This document shows positions 59,138 to 64,000 of a DNA stretch of 64,000 nt, piece after piece. The stretch's first letter is position 1, and every line of letters starts with the position of its first letter. Under the pieces are notes generated by a model. That model saw only the letters and a program-made list of their open reading frames with translations. It had not been told where the DNA came from and made no database searches. The translations under genes were made by a program, and so were the position numbers. Origin of the DNA: Brucella tritici (GTDB lineage Bacteria > Pseudomonadota > Alphaproteobacteria > Rhizobiales > Rhizobiaceae); NCBI RefSeq assembly GCF_902825325.1, contig NZ_CADEAR010000001.1:310001-374000 (forward strand), read 5' to 3'.

Positions 59138-60418
59138 ATGTCACGCCTCGCAGAACGCAGCCTCGACAGCGTCAGAACACCGGAAAGCCAGCTCAAGCTC
59201 GTTTCAGCTCCCACGGCAACCGAACAGCAACACTATCTCGTCAAGGGCACACCGGCATTTCGCAATGCAAGCATTGCGCTGTTCCTATCCGGCTTCGCGA
59301 CCTTCTCGCTGCTTTACTGCGTCCAGCCGCTGATGCCGCTTTTCGCGCATGATTTTAACATAACGCCTGCGGCCAGTTCCCTGTCGCTTTCCGTCTCGAC
59401 GGGTTTTCTCGCCTTCGCAATTTTCTGCGCCGCCGCCGTATCGGAGCGTTTTGGACGCCGGACATTGATGTTCGTTTCGCTTCTCGGCTCTGCACTATGC
59501 ACAATAGCCAGCGCATTGGTGCCGGACTGGCATATGCTACTCGCCATTCGCGCCCTGCAGGGACTGCTGCTGGGCGGCGTGCCAGCGGTCGCCATGACCT
59601 ATCTGGCGGAAGAAATCGACCCGCGCGGCCTTGGCGCTTCAATGGGGCTTTATATTGCTGGCAACGCGTTCGGAGGCATGGCAGGCCGTGTCATTGCCGG
59701 AACGCTCGCAGAGTATTTCTCCTGGCGCGTCGGGCTGGCAGGCATGGGACTGCTTGGACTTGCCGCATCCATCGGTTTCCTCTTTCTGCTGCCCGCCTCG
59801 CAGAACTTCGTCCCGCGTCCGGGCTTCAATGCACGGTTTCACCTCGGCGCATGGATCGGCCACATCCGCAACCCGGCCTTGCCGCTGCTCTTTGCCATTG
59901 GCTTTCTCGTGATGGGTTCCTTCGTCACCATCTACAACTATATCGGTTTCCGTCTTGTCGCGGCGCCTTACAGCCTCAGCCAGACAGCGCTCGGCGCCAT
60001 TTTCACGGTTTATCTGTTCGGTATCGCCGCTTCATGGCTTGCTGGCAGGATGGGCGACAGGCTCGGCTATTTCACCGTTCTTCCCATCGGCCTTGCGATA
60101 CAGGCGGCGGGCTGTCTTCTGACCCTGTTTGCGCCGTTGCCTGTCATCATCGCAGGCATCATCCTCGTGACTGTCGGCTTCTTCGTCAGCCATTCGGTCG
60201 CCAGCGCTCTGGTCGGACGACTGGCACTCCACACCAAGGGACACGCATCGTCACTCTATCTGCTCGCCTATTATCTCGGTTCCAGCGTCGCCGGTGCGGC
60301 GGGCGGCTATTTCTGGGTTGCGGATGGATGGTCTGCAGTTGCCGAGTTCACCTTTGTCATGCTTGCCGTTGCGTTCGCGGCAGCATTGGGTGCAGCCCGA
60401 CTGTCGAGGCGGAACTAA
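59138..60418 (+). CDS. MFS transporter (YnfM-like exporter)
   Basis: A 426-aa major facilitator with twelve membrane segments after a polar N-terminus of about 45 residues. Marks: LFLSGFATFSLLYCVQPLMP, the loop 2-3 motif CAAAVSERFGRRTLMFVSLL, IRALQGLLLGGVPAVAMTYL and GLYIAGNAFGGMAGRVIAGT (antiporter-type), and the second-half loop LAGRMGDRLGYFTVL. Members of this branch export arabinose-like sugars or drugs; the true substrate is unknown. AAAGG lies before the ATG. The divergent LysR gene probably controls it. Confidence 0.85.
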   Translation: MSRLAERSLDSVRTPESQLKLVSAPTATEQQHYLVKGTPAFRNASIALFLSGFATFSLLYCVQPLMPLFAHDFNITPAASSLSLSVSTGFLAFAIFCAAAVSERFGRRTLMFVSLLGSALCTIASALVPDWHMLLAIRALQGLLLGGVPAVAMTYLAEEIDPRGLGASMGLYIAGNAFGGMAGRVIAGTLAEYFSWRVGLAGMGLLGLAASIGFLFLLPASQNFVPRPGFNARFHLGAWIGHIRNPALPLLFAIGFLVMGSFVTIYNYIGFRLVAAPYSLSQTALGAIFTVYLFGIAASWLAGRMGDRLGYFTVLPIGLAIQAAGCLLTLFAPLPVIIAGIILVTVGFFVSHSVASALVGRLALHTKGHASSLYLLAYYLGSSVAGAAGGYFWVADGWSAVAEFTFVMLAVAFAAALGAARLSRRN

Positions 60419-60495
60419 GATTGGAAAAAAGATAAAATTGTATGGAACCATATCGATTCCAGCGCGTTCATGCGGCTCGGAAGGAGAATGAATGC

Positions 60496-60738
60496 ATGCA
60501 AATTATCGATGCTCTGGTCAAAAGATGCGGCGAGGAAAATTCTTATCAGGTAGAATTCATCGGTGAAGATGGCGAAACTGTTTGCGTATCCTTCCGCCAC
60601 GATTCCGAAGAAGAGTTGAGCCACCATGACGCCATTGCGAGCGCGCTTGCCAAGATGGCGCCACTCACGGCTTATGGCGCGGCTTTTATCAGTATCCTGT
60701 CAGCCAACAAATTGAACACAGCCGCCACGGCGGCCTGA
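60496..60738 (+). CDS. Small hypothetical protein
   Basis: An 80-aa cytoplasmic protein (MQIIDALVKRCGEENSYQVE onwards). The start at 60496 has AAGGAG nine bases upstream; a longer frame from 60442 lacks a site. The N-terminal half looks like a small alpha/beta fold (FIGEDGETVCVSFRHDSEEE) and the C-terminal half is helical and alanine-rich. No family was recognised. It stands alone between the MFS gene and a strong terminator at 60754, which supports a real, separately ended transcript. Confidence 0.55.
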   Translation: MQIIDALVKRCGEENSYQVEFIGEDGETVCVSFRHDSEEELSHHDAIASALAKMAPLTAYGAAFISILSANKLNTAATAA

Positions 60739-60753
60739 CGATTTCCGATTGAA

Positions 60754-60785
60754 AAGCCCTGCAGTCCGGCCGGATTGCGGGGTTT
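60754..60785 (+). terminator. Rho-independent terminator
   Basis: A 16-bp stem (AAGCCCTGCAGTCCGG with CCGGATTGCGGGGTTT, four G-U pairs in RNA) followed by a T-rich tract (TTTCTTGTGTTTATTT counted from the last stem bases). It lies 16 bp after the small protein stop. Confidence 0.75.
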
Positions 60786-60890
60786 CTTGTGTTTATTTAT
60801 CTGACCTTTGCGAAGCGCTTTAGGATTGATATCCCTTCCAAAATTGCCTAGCTGCTTGACAGGAGCGAGGCAAGTGACGGAGGCTTGGAC

Positions 60891-61598
60891 ATGAGCGAAT
60901 TGGCCAACTGGCTATCGGACACGCATCCGATCACACGAAAGAATGCGGCGGAAGTCGTGTTCGACGATATTCGCTCGGCCATCACATCCGGTCGCCTTGC
61001 CATAGGCACCCGCCTGCCCTCCGAAGCCCAACTCGCTGGCCGGTTCGGCGTCAGCCGCCCAATCGTCCGTGAGGCGCTGCGATCACTACAGACGCTGGGG
61101 CTTACCCAGACCCGCACGGGCAGCGGCACTTATGTCCTGAATGTTTCACCCGTGAGCGAGCTGAGTTACGGCAGCTATTCAGCGCGTGATCTGATCGAAG
61201 CGCGCCCCTTCATCGAAGTACCGGCAGCAGGCTGGGCTGCACTGCGCCACAGCGCCGAGCAACTAACCCACCTTCTCGAACTTTGCGACAAGATGGATCG
61301 CCAGACGGACCCGCAGAAATGGGAATTGCTCGATTCCGAATTTCATTGCGCTATTGCGGAGGCTTCCGGAAACACGGTCTTCACCAAGATCGTCGCCGAT
61401 GCCCGCGAGGCGCTGATCCAGCAATCCGAACTGGTCAATCTGATGTCTGGCCGCCGTGAAGCGTCGAATGTCGAGCATCGCCGTATCGTCGAGGCCATTG
61501 AGGCTGGATCAGAAGCCGAAGCCCGCACGGCGATGGAAACGCATCTGAGCAAGGTCAAGACGGCAGTGACGACGATCATCGGCAAGGACAAGGTCTGA
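60891..61598 (+). CDS. GntR (FadR subfamily) transcriptional regulator
   Basis: A 235-aa regulator. The N-terminal winged helix is VVFDDIRSAITSGRLAIGTR with LPSEAQLAGRFGVSRPIVRE and ALRSLQTLGLTQTRTGSGTY. The C-terminal part is an FCD-type helical effector domain (LIEARPFIEVPAAGWAALRH, LDSEFHCAIAEASGN with Asp and His metal ligands, HRRIVEAIEAGSEAEARTAM). The ATG at 60891 has GGAGG seven bases before it; a TTG at 60885 is less likely. It lies 361 bp before an amino-acid permease and an asparaginase gene, as AnsR does in the Rhizobium etli ansRPAB operon. Confidence 0.83.
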   Translation: MSELANWLSDTHPITRKNAAEVVFDDIRSAITSGRLAIGTRLPSEAQLAGRFGVSRPIVREALRSLQTLGLTQTRTGSGTYVLNVSPVSELSYGSYSARDLIEARPFIEVPAAGWAALRHSAEQLTHLLELCDKMDRQTDPQKWELLDSEFHCAIAEASGNTVFTKIVADAREALIQQSELVNLMSGRREASNVEHRRIVEAIEAGSEAEARTAMETHLSKVKTAVTTIIGKDKV

Positions 61599-61959
61599 CA
61601 CGCCACTTGCAAGGCTGCTGCTTTGCAAAAGGATTCGTGCGGGTTATCTATACCAATCCGAATTTTTGCGACATTTTCATGCCAGATAAGCACAAGCTGC
61701 TAACATACTCTTGCTGCTGATTTTTCCCCTGCCAGCCTATTCCGGAAAAGCGTGCGAAGCTTCTCATTTGAAGCTGAATACTTGACGCGCGTTCTGCGAT
61801 ATGCGTTAAAACCGCCTCCAAAATCTGTCATGCAGCTTTACAGAATACCCATCAAATGGGGATGAATTCCATCGCCTCATTGAATGACCGGCGGCGTGCC
61901 CTAATTGGCCTTTCACGCCGAACGGTCGCTTGTCGAAACCGCGCTCTCAGGGAGGAGCA
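61599..61959. other. 361-bp intergenic region before the permease gene
   Basis: No gene seen. TTGACG at about 61781 could be a -35 element, but no good -10 follows. The region ends in a strong ribosome site, GGAGGAG (61951-61957). It should hold the promoter and operator for the permease-asparaginase unit. Confidence 0.45.
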
Positions 61960-63429
61960 ATGCCAATCGAAACAATGAAAGCCACCCCGGCCGAACGCGA
62001 AGTGTTCATTGAAGAGGACCGCGGTTATCACAAAGCCTTGAAACCGCGGCAGATTCAGATGATCGCGATTGGCGGCGCAATCGGAACCGGGCTCTTTCTC
62101 GGCGCGGGCGGACGCCTGGCGCTGGCAGGTCCCGCCCTGGTCTTCGTCTATGCCTTGTGCGGCTTCTTTGCGTTTCTGGTTCTGCGCGCCTTGGGCGAGC
62201 TCATCATGCATCGTCCCAGCTCCGGTTCCTTCGTCTCCTATGCCCGCGAGTTCTACGGCGAAAAGCTGGCTTTCGCGGCAGGCTGGATGTACTGGCTCAA
62301 CTGGGCCATGACGTCGGTAGCCGACGTGACAGCAGTTGCGCTCTACATGAATTTCTTCAAGCATTATGTGCCCTGGCTGCAGGGCATCGACCAATGGGTA
62401 TTCGCCCTGACCGCGCTTGTCATCGTGCTGGCGATGAACCTCATGTCGGTGAAAGTGTTCGGCGAACTGGAATTCTGGTTCAGCCTCGTCAAGGTCATCG
62501 CGCTCGTAACGTTTCTTGTCGTCGGCATTTACTTTGTCGTTTCCGGCACGCCGATTGACGGTCATCCGGCGGGTTTCAGCATCATTACCGATAGCGGAGG
62601 TCTGTTCCCCAACGGCATATTGCCTGCCTTCATCATCATACAGGGCGTGGTTTTCGCCTATGCATCCATCGAGTTGCTGGGCACCACGGCTGGAGAAACC
62701 GAAGACCCGCGCAAGGTAATGCCCCGCGCAATCCGCACCGTGGTCTTCCGACTGCTTGTCTTTTATGTGGGTTCGGTCCTGCTGCTTTCGCTGCTTCTTC
62801 CCTACACCGCCTATTCCGCTGGCGAGAGCCCGTTCGTGACCTTCTTCGGCAAGATCGGCGTCGAGGGTGCGGATATCATCATGAACCTCGTCGTCCTGAC
62901 AGCAGTGCTGTCGTCGCTGAATGCCGGGCTTTATTCCACGGGACGCATCCTGCATTCCATGGCAATATCCGGTTCTGCACCTGCTTCGCTGGCCAAGATG
63001 AACAAGAACGGCGTTCCCTATATGGGCATTGCGGTTACCGCCGTCGTCACCGTGATTGGTGTCATTCTCAATGCCGTCGTGCCTGCGGCTGCGTTCGAAA
63101 TCGCGCTTAATCTCTCCGCTCTCGGCATCATCACCGCGTGGGGCGTCATTGTCCTCTGCCAGTTGAAACTGTGGCATCTTGCGCGTCGCGGCGAAATCGT
63201 GCGCCCGGATTTTCGCATGTTCGGCGCGCCCTATACCGGCATCCTCACACTCGCATTCCTGCTCGGCGTACTCGTTTTGATGGCGCTCGACTATCCGGTG
63301 GGCACCTGGACGATTGCTTCGCTGGCGATTATCGGCCCGGCCCTCATCCTCGGCTGGTATCTGATGCGTGAACGCATCCATCGACTCGCTGCCGAACGTG
63401 CTGTAGACGCCAGCATTCTTGGTAAGTGA
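61960..63429 (+). CDS. Amino-acid permease (AnsP/GabP family, probably L-asparagine)
   Basis: A 489-aa APC-superfamily permease with twelve membrane segments. The ATG at 61960 follows GGAGGAG; a TTG at 61930 is not needed. Marks: [20 protein letters not shown] with [18 protein letters not shown], the conserved [40 protein letters not shown], and [20 protein letters not shown]. These are close to E. coli AnsP and CycA. The next gene, 14 bp after the stop, is L-asparaginase, which points to asparagine as the substrate. Confidence 0.83.
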   Translation: MPIETMKATPAEREVFIEEDRGYHKALKPRQIQMIAIGGAIGTGLFLGAGGRLALAGPALVFVYALCGFFAFLVLRALGELIMHRPSSGSFVSYAREFYGEKLAFAAGWMYWLNWAMTSVADVTAVALYMNFFKHYVPWLQGIDQWVFALTALVIVLAMNLMSVKVFGELEFWFSLVKVIALVTFLVVGIYFVVSGTPIDGHPAGFSIITDSGGLFPNGILPAFIIIQGVVFAYASIELLGTTAGETEDPRKVMPRAIRTVVFRLLVFYVGSVLLLSLLLPYTAYSAGESPFVTFFGKIGVEGADIIMNLVVLTAVLSSLNAGLYSTGRILHSMAISGSAPASLAKMNKNGVPYMGIAVTAVVTVIGVILNAVVPAAAFEIALNLSALGIITAWGVIVLCQLKLWHLARRGEIVRPDFRMFGAPYTGILTLAFLLGVLVLMALDYPVGTWTIASLAIIGPALILGWYLMRERIHRLAAERAVDASILGK

Positions 63430-63443
63430 GAGGATTCGGAAAT

Positions 63444-64000
63444 ATGACGCTTGCAAAGCCTTCCATAATGGTGATCGCCACTGGCGGCACCATCGCCAGC
63501 AAGCGCGGGGAAGACGGCGCGAGCACACCGGTCCTGACCGGTGAGGATTTGCTGGAATTCGTACCGGGTCTTGAAGCGGAGCTTCGTCCTGTCGATCTCA
63601 TGGCGAAGGACTCTGCTAGCCTTACCCTTTCCGACATGCAGCGCATCAGTGATGCTGTGGGTTCGGGCCTGCAGGATGATGACGTCGATGGCGTCGTCGT
63701 CCTGCACGGAACGGATGCCATGGAAGAAACGGCGCTGCTGGTACATCTGCAGCGTCGCATCAGCAAGCCGGTGATTTTCACCGGAGCGCAATTTACCGCC
63801 GATCATCCGCAGGCGGACGGGCCGGAAAATCTCGCTGCCGCCATTCAGCTTGCCTGCAATCCGGCCAGTGCCGACAAAGGTGTCCTTATCGCCTTCGGCG
63901 GACGGATTGTTCCTGCTTGGGGGGCATACAAGTTCAGCAGCGACAGTACTGACGCCTTCCGCTCTGCACGCATGATCCAAATCCAAAGCCCTGTGCTTCC
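63444..64000 (+). CDS. L-asparaginase (3' end cut by window)
   Basis: The first 185 codons of a bacterial-type L-asparaginase, which hydrolyses asparagine to aspartate and ammonia. Both threonine motifs are present: MVIATGGTIASKRGEDG (first catalytic Thr near residue 15) and GVVVLHGTDAMEETALLVHL (second Thr-Asp near residue 91). TGAQFTADHPQADGPENL follows. No signal peptide is seen, so the enzyme is cytoplasmic. It is coupled to the permease gene (14 bp gap). It is of the E. coli/Erwinia type, unlike the unrelated thermolabile enzyme of Rhizobium etli AnsA. Confidence 0.88.
   Translation, partial: MTLAKPSIMVIATGGTIASKRGEDGASTPVLTGEDLLEFVPGLEAELRPVDLMAKDSASLTLSDMQRISDAVGSGLQDDDVDGVVVLHGTDAMEETALLVHLQRRISKPVIFTGAQFTADHPQADGPENLAAAIQLACNPASADKGVLIAFGGRIVPAWGAYKFSSDSTDAFRSARMIQIQSPVL

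Noticed and set aside
61852-63528. 558-codon open frame on the minus strand
   Set aside because: It lies antisense to the amino-acid permease gene. Its product is rich in His, Arg, Asp and Gln with no hydrophobic core, as expected from the complement of a membrane-protein gene in GC-rich DNA.

Overview
The window looks like a chromosomal segment of an alphaproteobacterium of the Rhizobiales, most likely the Brucella/Ochrobactrum group. I infer this from the gene families, from a 105-bp palindromic repeat of the Bru-RS type inside a sugar operon, and from a uronate dehydrogenase almost colinear with the Agrobacterium enzyme. Coding density is high, most start sites have clear GGAG-type ribosome binding sites, and many adjacent genes overlap by ATGA. 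No rRNA, tRNA, CRISPR array, insertion sequence or prophage was seen. Species and replicon cannot be fixed from the sequence alone.

Region 1 (1-25347) is an exopolysaccharide locus. A minus-strand set holds a truncated SGNH-type esterase/acyltransferase, a secreted clan GH-A glycosidase, two pyruvyltransferase-family proteins, a GT2-GT4 fusion, an unknown 503-aa protein, a GT4 enzyme and a MarR-type regulator. A divergent plus-strand set holds a type I secretion ABC transporter and its membrane fusion protein, a small RTX calcium-binding protein, a GT2 enzyme, a methyltransferase, two paralogous GT4 enzymes, a membrane-anchored protein, a GT2-like protein lacking the DxD site, and a third pyruvyltransferase. 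The MarR / ABC exporter / fusion protein / RTX / GT2 core recalls the wggR-wgdAB-wgeAB part of the Sinorhizobium meliloti galactoglucan (EPS II, exp/wg) cluster. A 13-bp near-palindrome, TTCAAATTTTGAA, occurs in all three AT-rich intergenic gaps of the locus and is the best candidate for the operator of the MarR protein.

Region 2 (25351-36455) is mixed: an AI-2E-type permease, an HPP-CBS membrane protein, a TauE/SafE permease next to a LysR regulator, a small exported protein, a complete TctCBA tripartite carboxylate uptake system, and an unrecognised membrane-protein set. That set is three coupled genes with similar single-anchor ectodomains, converging on a polytopic protein.

Region 3 (36524-51880) is sugar catabolism: xylFGH (minus) divergent from a LacI-type regulator, xylB and xylA (plus), then a minus-strand operon with uronate dehydrogenase, a ribose-type ABC importer, a TIM-barrel isomerase/epimerase and a Gfo/Idh/MocA oxidoreductase. 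The control regions of the two clusters share a TGANNTACGTANNTCA-like site, which suggests common regulation.

Region 4 (52055-64000) holds a hydroxamate-type siderophore uptake operon (TonB receptor, binding protein, double-length permease, no ATPase), two LysR regulators converging on each other, an MFS exporter, a small conserved-looking protein, and a GntR regulator / amino-acid permease / L-asparaginase group (the last gene cut by the window end) resembling the rhizobial ansRPA arrangement.
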